Source: Nomia melanderi (Eukaryota > Arthropoda > Insecta > Hymenoptera > Halictidae). From it: a stretch of 64,000 bases of DNA. The DNA lies in contig NC_134999.1 in assembly GCF_051020985.1 (NCBI RefSeq), positions 25,887,160-25,951,159 on the forward strand, in the 5' to 3' direction. Below, piece after piece: positions 13,405 to 25,080 of the stretch (position 1 is the first letter of the stretch; every line of letters begins with the position of its first letter). The notes below the pieces were generated by a model. That model was given only the letters and a program-made list of their open reading frames with translations, ran no database searches and was not told the origin of the DNA. The position numbers and the translations under genes were made by a program.

Positions 13405-14735
13405 GTTTTTTTTTTTAATAAGTCGGTTATGAATTATTCACTCTTTTTTATTAATTTTACATTCAATGATTAATATTAATGGGCATTTATTTTACTTTTT
13501 GTTGCTTTTAATTTTATTAATATTTTCATGAGTTAATGATTATTACATTCATTTTAATTAATAATTTAGAATAATAATTTAATTAATTTTCTTATGCCTG
13601 GAATTAACAGCAATAAATATTTTTTGTATTGATTTGTTTACTTTTGTTCCAGATTTTCATTAAAGTTATGTAATCTTGTATCATAAAGTTAAATATATTA
13701 ATGAAAATGTATAATTAGTTTGTTCTTGTAAACAAATTACAATGAGTAAATAAAATTTCTTACTAATTCATTTATTAGTGATAATTAATTTATTATCTCT
13801 TTGTGATACAGTCTACAAAGAAAATTTAGTGTCAATGTGGGTATTGTGCAATAGGAAACCATGTAAATCATATTTATTGATAACTTTTTGATAAAATCAT
13901 CTATGTACAGAAATACATAGGATGATCTGTATCTATAATATTGTTTGTTTAATAACTTGAAACTACCAAGCCAACTACCTATTTAGTTTTGCTATTTAAC
14001 ATATTTTATTTATTTATTTCTCGCGCTGAAATAGACTGCCATTACTGTTTTCTTCTTTTGTCACACGTAACGTTTTTCTTTTGGCTTTTTCATAATTTAA
14101 CGATTCATTATAATAAATAAGGAAAAAAGCCGCTTGAATCGAAATTAACGTCGCCATTAATATATTCTTTATATTAAAGATTCATTAATTAGTACAAATT
14201 CACATACATGATGTACGATTTTTGTACACGATCTTCGAAACGTCATTTACAATACAAATGAAAAAACTTCAGCAGCTATTCATGATATAACATCGATTCC
14301 TCGAATTGTATACACAAGCGTGCATAAAAGTTAATGAAATAAAACGAAAATGAATTATTGTTATGACATAGCTTCGCTTTTTGTACAGTTATTGAATATT
14401 CAATGTGGAAAACGTTTCCAATGCACTGTCTTGAAATCAGTACCACTACGATGGAATTTTTACTTGATGTTGCTTACATCGTGTTATAAATAATGTTTCA
14501 TAAAAAGGAACGAAGCAAACTGATTTATTGAAAACAATCTGATGATGAAAATCCTTATAAAATTGGGCACGGATGGAAGATTAATAAATCAATTGATTAA
14601 TATCATCAATTGTTCGCCAATTATTCAAATAAGAAGTTACTACGGTGTAATGCAATATTTTAAGAAAAACTTGAAAAGTGTTATTCACAATACATATCCA
14701 GAACACATGGTTTGCGACAAATCATGAAGGAACGT
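13405..14735. other. 3' part of copy A, no gene
   Basis: A+T-rich sequence follows the FIS1 remnant. From about 13985 it is again alignable with copy B (24090-24930), including a shared TTTATATTAAAGATTCA segment near 14170 and 24310. A 61-codon frame at 14542-14727 is not conserved in copy B and is not supported as a gene. Confidence 0.5.
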
Positions 14736-15179
14736 AGTTTCAGAAGATTATCATGATTATACGTATAGTTAGCAAAGAAACTAATTTTTCGTATACCAGT
14801 GGAATAATTTGTGTGAGGCTTCTTTAACAATAGGATTACGGAACGCATCAATTTAACGCATATTGAACTTTATAAACATTTAGGAAATGATTACATTTTA
14901 TTTATTTAGATTACCAACTGTCTAATTTTGAACATCTAATTTCTAAGATTTAAATTAAATAAAAACGCGGACAGCAATGTTTCTAGAAATGATAGAATAA
15001 ACTCTATACTAAATGCCCGTAAATCTAGAGTTAATCGTCGCCTAACATAAATTTTCCAATAAAGAGACCAACATTTTCTGTTTTAACATTTTCAATTCTT
15101 CTACCATCTGTTAGACTTTTTAACCTTACGCATGTTTTGCTGACCTGAATTCTTTTTGCAGCGAACTGAATATAATAAA

Positions 15180-17330
15180 CTAAAATGTATTTATATCGGG
15201 ACCGTCACTATAGACAGTGAGCCTATGATGCGTGAAGTGCCATTGATAGTGATCGAGCGGGTTGTTTCCCAAGAAAGATCGATTAACGTTTTCTAGCTAC
15301 ATCTATACCATCGAAAATATGCGAATAACAGAAATACTAGAGACTGTCTCCAAAATGGCATTGTCCGTGTTGGCTGTAGGGTAAAACCGGATTGTAATCA
15401 GAGCTTGCGACGTGATACGCTGTCCACCTTGAAACACTTTGCTTAAGAATACACGATACAATTACAAAATTAATGCAAATCGTATTATCATTAATGATAT
15501 TATATAAAATGTCATTGAAAATGAAATAAAAATAAAATTATAAATACTGAAGACTGTCTTAAAAATGATATTGTTCGTGTTGGTCATAGCGTAAAACCAG
15601 AATGTAATCGGAGCTTGCGTCACGAAACGTTATTCTCATTGTACTGCGATGAGTGCATGGTCGTTGTAGGAGAAGAGAAAACAATCTTGAAGGACTTAGG
15701 CTATCAGGTGCCATAGAAAGCCCCAGTGGCCCAAAAACCGTTAGTTGAAGATCCAAGCACTGGGCACTGGGATTCAGTATCGCGAACGATGCTATTGAGG
15801 TACCTGATGGCTCCCCATTGTATCCAGTCTTACTCATATAATGGGGTCTGAGAGCGGACATTCCATATATTCTGTATACTCATCGGATTCATATGAATAC
15901 AAATGCAATCAACATTAAATAAAGTACTAATGACGGGAAAGTTCATGGAGGTTTTTCAGCTAGCATCAGACAGTCTATTAAACATAACGATAATACGTAA
16001 CACTGAGGTGTTGCATGCCCTTTTTGATAGTGTGCTGGGTGTAGGAATCTATAATCAGTCTGAAAAGAGAAAGAATTCCTAAAATTCGAAAACCTAAAAT
16101 TCATAGAAATCAAAATCATAGAAAGAACCGCAAAGAATTGATGAAAAGCAGGGTGCGCAGGTACAATTTTGTTGCAAATACTCCCTTAAAGTCAAGTAGT
16201 ATGGTTCAAGCACCGATAGCTCACAAAACTGGTTGTACCAGTGACATTGACACTATAGTAAGTTAGGAGGCGACTGGTGCCAGCAGACAAGGGTCTTAAA
16301 AGGACGATGAATACATGATCAGAAGTCATGAAAGGAGCAGACTATTCTAAGACATCAAGAATTTTGATGATGCGATAGTCAGTGATAGGAAGGTAGCTAT
16401 TGTATCTTTCAACTATCCAGTATCACCGAGGAGTGGTTGAGGAACAAAGAGTTGATAATGCAGATGGCATTGGGAAAAACTTACAGTCGGTGAAAAAATT
16501 TCAGAGTTGAGGGCCCTAGAGTTATGTAGGCATGGGCAAGAGCAGAAGTCTGACGAAATGAGCGATTCTGTATCTGTATCTATGGATTTTCTACGTTTTT
16601 ATAATCTTGAACATAAAAAAACGCAAAATAAAATAAAAAAGAAACTATATAAACTTTCTACATTCACGTCATTAAGTTTGGGTAACGCTAAAGGGACGTT
16701 CCCAAATTCATCTATGTATTCATTTGTTTAGATCTTTAAAACTGAACGGTTTGACAATCCGACTACTGATTCGTAATGAACAACATTAACATACATGTAA
16801 CTTATTTGCAAAATTAAAATTTTGTCAAGTCTTCAAATATACAACGTGTTGTATCTACATATATGAATATTTGGGAAACTGAATCATTATTTTCATGAAA
16901 AAATGACGATCCTCTAAAAGTTAAAGATTGTCGAACGTATCCTGTGCAACTGCCTGAGTACAAGATGTCGGTACAAAGAGTAGAGTCCTGTAAGCGGGAA
17001 GAGATAGCGATGATGCTGGAAATTAGTGTAACATGTACCAGTTGCCCCTTGGGGTAGAACTAGAAATCAGAGGATATCGTTCCTTATGAGAAAGATCAGG
17101 TCTAAAGAGCAATCCCAGAGTTAGCTAAGCTCGAAGTCCCAAAGGCAGGACCATGAGGGTTACTGCTATGCAGCAGGTCCAGGGGGATGGTATCATGAAG
17201 GGAATGCAAAACATCCTGATTAATGTTCCACTTTAGAGAGGAAATGGAAGTACCAAAAAATGGGCTTTCCCATCCACGCAAGTGAGAATAAGATACAATT
17301 ATTAAATAATCTTACAGTTTTAAAATTCTT
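15180..17330. repeat. decayed repeat-like block with internal direct repeat
   Basis: This block has a base composition unlike its surroundings (more G+C, gene-like texture) but every frame is broken. An approximately 88-base segment at 15332-15420 recurs directly at 15542-15629 (GACTGTCT...CGTGTTGG...GTAAAACC...GAGCTTGCG). The texture suggests an old retroelement or dead gene, but no diagnostic protein motif can be read. It lies in the spacer between the two duplication copies. Confidence 0.35.
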
Positions 17331-17725
17331 GCAAAACTTGCAACACCGTGAAGAAACTCATTCAGCCGAAGCAACGGAGATTTCTAATTCCCTCGTGAAA
17401 ACCGGCATTAAGAATTATATACTAATAAGAATAATCTGAATGAGACTGTCTTTATAAAAGCGCTAGAATAAACTTGCTACACTTTCAAAGAATGCTTTTC
17501 GTAATTTTAGTCATATTTTTGTAAATAAGCAGAAATAAGTAACAGCAGTGATATATATTGTTTGTAAATACTCACTAATAAATAATACCTAGTTTCACTT
17601 GCAATATGTAAATATATTTTAGCAAGTGTCATCTAATTACAACTAGTATGCCACATCTCAAACCCTGCTCCAGGTATTTTATCCACAAAGTTTCTTCAGT
17701 TCAGTGTAATTCTTTTGAAATTGAC
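17331..17725. other. A+T-rich spacer
   Basis: No gene, repeat or signal recognised between the decayed block and the LTR-like sequence. Confidence 0.5.
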
Positions 17726-17990
17726 ATTATGTTTCACATTTGTACGTATAATGATGTAAGTGCGAGATAGTACGTGCGAATCAGGTGCGACCAAACTCAA
17801 GCTGACGTGCTAGGTTTTGAAGTACGTGTGAGAGAGGGGATGATTCGCGAGTACGCGAAACAAAGGCAGCAGTAGATATCGAGATCGTAACATTACTGTC
17901 ACGCTTGTACGCTGTCACCAATATTTGTGCATCAGTGCGTGTAATAAAGATCGTAATACGTTAATACATTTTTCTTCATAACTTCCGTTT
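17726..17990 (+). mobile_element. possible solo LTR or LTR remnant
   Basis: About 260 GC-richer bases with the look of an insect LTR: a tight run of short alternating CG/GTGCG/TACG motifs, and an AATAAAG signal near 17942 followed shortly by a T-rich segment. I could not define matching ends or a target-site duplication, and no partner LTR was found in the window. It could instead be a regulatory island. Confidence 0.22.
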
Positions 17991-19282
17991 ACTGCATGTT
18001 AAGTGTTTAAATGAAACATAAGTTTCACACGTGCTCATTAGATGGAATGACGGAAATTCCTGTTTTCTCTGTTACAAGCAAACAAAAAACGTGAAAACAC
18101 TTTCTTGGTACTTCAATTTTCTTCCTTCGTTTATGAATATTTTAAAAAACATTTACTGTCTATAGACATTTTATAAACATTTACTTTTGGTTTATATTTT
18201 AATATTCATGTAGGTAAAAATACTTTGAATATGTACTAACGAATTTTAAAAATGACAAGGATAGAAGTTTTCCAACTTTCAAATTAACCAACCAGTTTTT
18301 CAGACTCATTATTAAGTTGCTAACGAACCAATTGTAAACAAATCTCTGATATTAAATTATACGCATAATTTTGAGTATTGTAATTACGCAACAATGTTCT
18401 GATTTAAAGCAAAATTTATGTAAATGTGTTTAAATTGATACACTGGAACACGGTTATTTTGAAATAAAATATTATGTTAATGATCCGCATATCTACCTGC
18501 AGTGATAATCCCCGTGCTTAAATACTTAACCGTGCAATTGGCGAAAATGGGTTTTCTTATCGATCAACGAGGATTAACGGACACTCGGTTTACGTCCTCG
18601 TATAACTTCATTATTTTATCCTATTTTCCAATTGAGTTCATGTACCTGCTAAAATTACGAACACAAATTTATTCGATTATTATCTTTCTGTGGGTTTACA
18701 AGAAATACGAATAAATATACAGAAGCAAACTCGAAATTAAATACATTACAGTTTAAAATCATCTACAATATTATGATTATACGGGACAGAAACATTGTAA
18801 TATAGAAACAAATTAATTCGCTAGGAATAAAAATGAAAAACATAAGACATTGTTTTTTATCAGTACTTATTATTTAACATATTAATTTTGACGACAAGAA
18901 AACTGCATTCATATTGGAATGGTAAGTTTTAAATTCCCCAATTATTCAGCGCGTATGAGTACACACGCACATTCATTTTTCCTCTATATAACTGTTTCAA
19001 GGTCGCTACAGAAAAGTAATATTTTTAATTACAAATTAACATGCACATCATTACATAATTTTAAGAATAATTTCTTATAACATACAATTATTTTATGTAA
19101 AACTCTTTTGATAATTCAGTTTTCATCTTTCAAATAAAACAAGTTCTTTAGAATTTAATTATAGTATTGATTTAGATTACAGATATTCTAAACCTTGTCC
19201 AAGTTCCGTCAGAATACAGTCGTTTAGTTTTTTATATAAAAAATTTTCAACAACTTTGTTCGTTTTCAAATTTATTGATTTT
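17991..19282. other. A+T-rich spacer before copy B
   Basis: No supported gene. The 70-codon frame at 18502-18714 resembles nothing and is rich in A+T codons. Confidence 0.5.
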
Positions 19283-20030
19283 CATTTCTTAGGTAAGAGT
19301 AGTTTCGAGGGAACGTGTTCCCCGGTGTTATCGGGAACCTCCCCGGACAGTCACGACTTAAATAAGACTAATGCGTTCTGTCAGGCTCCCTTGAGAGTAC
19401 ATTCTGAATTAATTAATCTAACAGTGAAAAGCGTTACGTCATTGGAACAATGTGAAGTATGGTGAAAAAAATAACCGCAAAATTTCTGTTTAGCGAAGAA
19501 GGCTGCGGTGTAAAGATGAGTCAACCTTTTGCCTTGCGATTATGTAAGACTGACTGACCTTTAGGTTCGTTCATGGCATGCAGCATTTACGTAATTTACC
19601 GATTACTGATGTATTAGTCTTCTGAACCTAGAAACTAGTTCTTCTTCTCATTCTAATATTTTTAAGGTACGCTAAATATATGTTCTGGCTGGATTCGATA
19701 ATATATTCGCTCTTTGATAGCGATCCTAGCTTTTAATGAAACTATAGTGGAATATAGCAGTACTACACACGATCCTTTTTTAGTAATTGTATTGTTTTAC
19801 CGTAGAAAACCAGGATTCATTTTGTAAACTGAGCACACAGTGTTCAGACTGTGGTCTACAGTATAAGTAGTGTCAAAGTGAGGTGTAAACGTCTCCTTCC
19901 TTCTCTGCTGCATGTATGGTAACGGTTGTTAATGAACCAACATGACAGTAATGTCATATCATATTTATCCTTTCAGTATACCGTCTGCGGTTATCTATTT
20001 ATACGTATTACGCATAATACAGTTTCAGTT
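19283..20030. promoter_or_regulatory. duplicated GC-rich block, putative conserved element (copy B)
   Basis: Counterpart of 8666-9420. A 69-codon frame with an ATG (19256-19465) overlaps it, but the equivalent frame in copy A lacks that ATG, and the two frames stop at different places. Non-coding conservation is the preferred reading. Confidence 0.35.
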
Positions 20031-20808
20031 ACAAAATTACTTTAATTTAAATATTGTATTTTAAACGTTAGACTTTTTAGGAATAGTTGTACAAAGATCA
20101 GTTTTTTTATCATTTGCATTTTTCATTTATTACTTGTTAGCTTACTATACGAATATGTCAAGAAATCGTAGTGTAAAACCATATTTGCTATGGAATTTTA
20201 TTTATCATTTACATTATAAACGTTTCTTGGAGATACATATTATGAACAGTATAAGGTAATTAGAAATGAATGTTTTGTTCCTCCCTTTTGTGTTCTTAAA
20301 AAAACAGATATTTTATTTACAAGTAATCATTGATTGCTATTTAGCCATTTATAGTTGCTCACAAGTGTATTTAAATATAATAAGAAATTTTTTTATAATG
20401 AATATTTTTATTTCGTAATAATTCATTCTACTTGTAAAAATTCCATTAAAGCATACAAGTTTATCATTCGACTAATTTTTTATTTTTGTTTTATTGATTT
20501 AATCATTTATTTATAGGATATAATGAGGCGTCGAATATATATGTGACCTTGTTTAGAAAATTTAATGTCAGCTGATATTACAGAAAATATTCAATAAATG
20601 TAAAATGAAAGTCCCCTTGAATAAAGTATATCTTTTACACTTTTTATATTTTAAATACTTCTTATTTTTCTCATTAATAAATAAGTGTCTAGATGTGTAA
20701 ACTGTATTTGGATTGTAAATTATATGTATTTTACGTAAAAAAATAGAAATTGGAGTATTTAAAAATTAGAAAATTAAATATTTAGTATTTGAAAATTAAA
20801 TGGATTTA

Positions 20809-21051
20809 TTAGTACTAAGCGTATCGACATTTTATGTATATTTATTTCTACTGTAACCAGTGAAATACTTACGTGGTTACAAAATGAGGGTGAACAAATT
20901 AGGAGATAAATTTTTCTTAGCGGAAACAGGAAGAAAAGGAAATATAAAAATTAAAACACTAATTAATCGAACAATATAGGGACTCATACAAATTTAAATG
21001 AACGAAGGAAAAAGCCGGTTGTTTGACCTGTTACGGTACGTTTAGTGTTAA
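20809..21051. mobile_element. piggyBac-like MITE (TTAACACTAAACG family), degenerate left end
   Basis: The right end reads CGTTTAGTGTTAA, the reverse complement of the left terminus of the 28269-28961 element. The left end here (TTAGTACTAAGCGTATCGAC) is the same terminus with several substitutions. The interiors of the two copies are also alignable. No coding capacity. It lies a few hundred bases upstream of FIS1. Confidence 0.6.
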
Positions 21052-21179
21052 ATAGTGTTGCCTTCGAATTATCATAAATACTCTTTGTAGATTTCTATAT
21101 TGTAATATTTAGTGTAAAAAATTAAAGTTTTACTAAAAAATAAGAATGTTTAATATATGAGTACCTACAAAATCATTTA

Positions 21180-21392
21180 AATAGGGTATGTTATGCCGCG
21201 TCCCAGTATGGCCAATGAGCAGCCGTGTGCAAGCAGAAAGGTACGTGGGGACTTGATTGTTTCTTTATCTTTGACAGTCTGGTTTGCTGGAACGAAGGTG
21301 GTGGATTTGTGATGAGTTTTCTGCGTTTGAAGTAGAATTTAGGACAAAATAAATTATTTTCTTGTGTAATTCGCGTGAATATACATTAGAAA
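21180..21392 (+). promoter_or_regulatory. FIS1 promoter and 5' UTR region
   Basis: GC-richer than its surroundings, with a TGGCCAATGAG CCAAT-box-like motif near 21210 that is retained at the dead copy near 11980. The block directly precedes the FIS1 start codon. No clear TATA box, as is common for housekeeping genes. The transcription start is not determined. Confidence 0.45.
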
Positions 21393-23126
21393 ATGGATGA
21401 TGTTTTAGAAGAGGTTGTTTCTTCTGAAGATTTAAAGGTAAGTTATTCTAAAGAAAAATGGATCCGGAAATTATTTATAGTTTGTTTACGTTTTACATGT
21501 ATATTTTAAAGTGATAAAGTGCACGAAACATGATACAATATTATAATTTAAGAATTGTTTTGTACTGCAATATCAAATTCTGGGTAGGGTGTGTAGTTAG
21601 ATATGACGTTCAACTATTTTTAGAGGTTATGTAGTATTAATATAACATTCCCCAAGTCTTAAATTTTTGATCGTCACCAGTGTTTTATAGAGCCAAAAGC
21701 AGCAATTTAATTTGCAATAAAAATTTTTATGAAACATGTTATCTAAAAAAAGTGATGACACCAGAAACTGAATATTTTATAGTTGTATATAGTTATACAG
21801 TTTAAGTTATTGCATCATAAATTATAAGTATACTTATTTATGTAGCATATATGTGATACGTTCCCATACATACATATATATACATATACATATATATTTA
21901 TATATATATATATACATGTATTTCCAGAAATTTGAACTTATATACCATGAACAATTGCTTTCATCGCTATTAACACAAAAAGCGCAATTTGAGTATGCAT
22001 GGTGTCTCGTTAGAAGTAAATATCCTGCTGATATTCGGAAAGGAATTATTTTGATGGAAGATCTTTACAACAAACAGTCAGATATCGAAAGACGAGATTG
22101 TCTTTATTATTTAGCCATTGGAAATGCTAGAATAAAGGTAGTGTATAATAATTTAACCAAAGTTTCATTTTTAATTGAATGTTAATTAATCCTGTATTAT
22201 ATTTACAGGAATACACAAAGGCTTTATCATATGTTAGAGCATTTCTTAAAGTTGAACCTGGAAATAAACAAGTGCAGCATCTGGAGACACTGATCAAGAA
22301 AAAAATGGAAAAAGGTTTTCTTTTTATAAATTATTATTGGCTTTTACAGTTAACACTTATTGTTCATTCTGGTTTATTGCTTTTACGGTCAACGTATAAT
22401 AACATTAAATACTCATTTTATTTTATATTACTTTTAGTCGTATTATTATTTTCATGGGTTGGTAGTTACTATATTTCTTTTGATTGAAAAGCTATCAATA
22501 GCAGTTTAATCAAATCTCTTGTGCCTTGTAACGTATACACAATGTGTATTATCATAATTAGTATTAAACGATCTCCATATCAGTATTATGATATTTATCA
22601 CACTATGAAAGTACAAATAATGTAAGTCTGTACATGTTTATATGTAATGAGAACATATTGCATTTTTTATTGCTATTTGTAGTAATTTATTTAGCACAGA
22701 GTTGTGTCAGTTGTACATTAAAACATTTTAATAGTTGATATATACCACTGGATTTCTATCTGACAGAGAACGTTACGTCTATACGTTTTGTATTATAATC
22801 TTGAATCGACCAAATGTTTTATTGTTTTAGTATTGCGGTTTCTACTTTTTCTGTCTTTTCTCTGTAAGTGTGTTCAATAAAAATAGTATTATGAAAAGAA
22901 TTCTTTTAATGCCTTGGTGTGCTAACTCTTTCTATTGTGATGTCGTATTTAATTTAGTAGAAACATGAGTTTAATATCCAAAGTGAAAAATTTTAGGGTT
23001 GTATATTGTTATTAGTATTATATGTTTTTTTTTACAGAGGGCCTCTACGGTATGGCCATTGCAGGAGGGGTTATTATTGGTGTTGCAAGTATTCTTGGCC
23101 TTGGTCTCGCAATGAGCAAAAAGTAA
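21393..23126 (+). CDS. Fis1: mitochondrial fission 1 protein (FIS1), 4 exons
   Basis: FIS1 is a tail-anchored outer mitochondrial (and peroxisomal) membrane protein whose cytosolic TPR-like bundle takes part in organelle division. Exons are 21393-21437, 21928-22137, 22209-22314 and 23038-23126, with GT/AG borders and consistent phases. The joined CDS is 450 bases, or 149 aa, the normal family length. The cytosolic domain shows the family pattern KAQFEYAWCLVRSK near residue 30, then a GIILMEDLY helix, RRDCLYYLAIGNARIKEYTKA near 75 and FLKVEPGNKQ near 97. The last exon encodes GLYGMAIAGGVIIGVASILG and GLGLAM, a single C-terminal membrane anchor, ending in SKK, the short basic tail expected for mitochondrial targeting. 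A pseudogene copy lies about 9 kb upstream. Identification is firm. Confidence 0.96.
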
Positions 23127-24029
23127 CTGTGTATTATAAAATTTTCTGTGTACTCATTTTTTTAAAGAAAAGAGGCAATTTCCTAGTAATATATTACGTT
23201 AATTTATGAAAAATGCATTCCGAGTGTTTTATGTTTGGCTGTTTGACTGCTTAGTGTATAGTTGTAACCAAAAATATATATTAAATATGTATATTAATGT
23301 AAATTATATATTAATATATATATTTATCTACTTATTTAATAAATGTTTGCTTATACTATAATAATTTCAGTATATATATCGTTTGTACATACAGATGAAA
23401 GCATTGTACGACTCTATCTACATGTATTGATACCAAAATTTTTATGGAAATAAATGTGTTATATCTGATTGATATCATTCATGTACCAAATTTGTATTAT
23501 ATACACGCGCAACCGAAGACATAATGTTCCATAATCATTTCAATCCATTTCCCGGCCTGTCAATCATCGGTTCTTGACACTGAACTAACGCATCAGTCAC
23601 AGCTGACTCACAGCGAATTAAATCTACCAGAAGTCGTAGCGTTGACCATTTTAATGTTTCAGTTTAGTTATATAACGTATAATTATTCTCATTCATGATA
23701 ATTGTATATATCGCTGAAGAGATGTGATCATTTTAGAGAAACGCAGCAGTCGAACGTGTTAATGAACACATGCAATGAGTTTGTTTTCGTAAAAAAATTA
23801 TAATCACCGAATTAAATCTCTTGTCAGCTCTTGTGTGCTAAAATGATCCACTTATTATCTCACACTGATATCATTCTCGAGGAATATGACGGTGGTGGGG
23901 TTATCGTGGAGAAAAAGAAAACGACGTGACTAATACCTTTTATATATAGATTTATTGATGACTTCTTAATATCCGTTGATAAAGTTGTTTATGTACAAAA
24001 TAACGCAGGATTATCCCTATAATATTATT
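23127..24029. other. FIS1 3' flank, A+T-rich
   Basis: Several AATAAA/ATTAAA-type signals follow the stop, but none can be singled out as the real poly(A) site. TA-rich low-complexity sequence occurs at 23270-23340. No other gene. Confidence 0.45.
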
Positions 24030-25080
24030 ATATTTAATGACCTATGTTATGGCCCAACGACTCGTTGAAACCTCCGTCTTCCCGGTTCGGTTTCGTGAGT
24101 CGACATATTTGCTTATTCTTTACGCCAAAATACGGAGCGCCGCTACTATTTTTATTTTCCACGAGCGCGTCGTGTTTCCTTCGGCCTTCGTTCCCTCTCG
24201 TCTTCAATATTATTTACAGTCTCGATCAGCCATCGTCAGTGATCGATTGCAACCGCCGAGAGAAAGAAAGCCGCCAGAATCGGAACCGCGCTTCCCGTTA
24301 ATATATACTTTATATTAAAGATTCAATAAATGGGAGAAAATCGTATAGGCGATGAATGATTCTTACACGCTATCTCGGAAATCTATTTACAACGGAGTCT
24401 AAGGAAACTCTGGCTGCCGCCCACGGTATAACATCGATTCCACGAGCGGTGTATTCGAATAAAAATAAAACGAAAAGAATTTATCGTTACGATACAGCCT
24501 CGCCTTTTGTACAGTTATTGAAAATTCAAGGTTACACGCGTTTAACAGTCCATGTTGTAATCGATACGATTACAATGGCGTTTACTCAATATTGTTCGGG
24601 TGCACTGAACAGTGTCCTACAATGAGAAACGTATACATTTTCCGAATGTTTATTTTTCTACCTTTCAACCGAACAGAAGAGGTTAACTTGTTGGACGATC
24701 CTCATTTTAAATACGTATCTTATTATTTGACCGATATGTGGTAATTTTTGAAAAGATATGAGACGATCTGATGAAAGCCGTTTATGCTCTGCGAAAGTAA
24801 GTACGGTTAAAAGGTTTACATGGCAGTGGAAACAATCGATCAATATCACCAATCGTTCAAGTTCAAATAAGAAGATTGTGCTGTGCAATGGAATATGTTT
24901 AGGAAAATTTGAAAAGTGCTATCCGTGGGTTGTATCCTTAATACTCGGAACTCGGGTTCGCTCGGTTCGCGGAAACGAAGCACGGAGGAGCGCAGTTTCC
25001 GAGGATTCAGACATCACGACGTTACTTAGTATAGGAATTAATTATTCGTATAGAATTAGCAGCTTGAAAATACTTTAAGC
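24030..25080. other. GC-richer block shared with copy A, no recognised gene
   Basis: Overlapping frames of 93, 85, 89 and 106 codons occur on the plus strand and one of 76 on the minus strand. None of them is conserved as a frame in the matching part of copy A (about 14050-14735). The block could be a 3' UTR of an unseen transcript or regulatory DNA. The tail near 24945-25000 has repeated CGGAACTCGGGTTCG-like words. Confidence 0.4.

Larger units (their letters stand above)
8666..14735 (+). repeat. segmental duplication, copy A (carries Maf gene and dead FIS1)
   Basis: Four collinear blocks match copy B at 19283-24930 in the same orientation. They are a GC-rich block (8666-9420 vs 19283-20030), the FIS1 promoter and exon 1 (about 11945-12190 vs 21180-21445), FIS1 intron/exon pieces (12340-13404 vs 21620-22314), and a downstream block (about 13985-14735 vs 24090-24930). 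The copies differ by many substitutions and indels, so the duplication is old. Copy A is longer between the first two blocks, where the Maf gene lies. Boundaries are by eye. Confidence 0.8.
19283..24930 (+). repeat. segmental duplication, copy B (carries functional FIS1)
   Basis: Direct copy of 8666-14735 in the same order and orientation. It contains the GC-rich block (19283-20030), the FIS1 promoter and intact gene, and the downstream block ending with a segment around AAATAAGAAG that is shared with 14625. The Maf gene has no recognisable counterpart: between the first two blocks copy B has about 1.15 kb against about 2.5 kb in copy A, and part of that is a piggyBac-like MITE. Confidence 0.8.

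Noticed and set aside
19256..19465. 69-codon frame in the conserved duplicated block
   Set aside because: The ATG is absent in copy A and the stops differ between copies, so conservation is not that of a protein.
21865..21920. Apparent N-terminal extension of FIS1 exon 2 (Tyr/Ile-rich frame)
   Set aside because: It is translation through a TA microsatellite and the intron's polypyrimidine tract; the acceptor TTTCCAG at 21927 and exon 1 at 21393 give the correct protein.
24037..25078. Series of plus-strand frames of 85-106 codons after FIS1
   Set aside because: The matching segment in duplication copy A does not preserve any of these frames, and none resembles a known protein.
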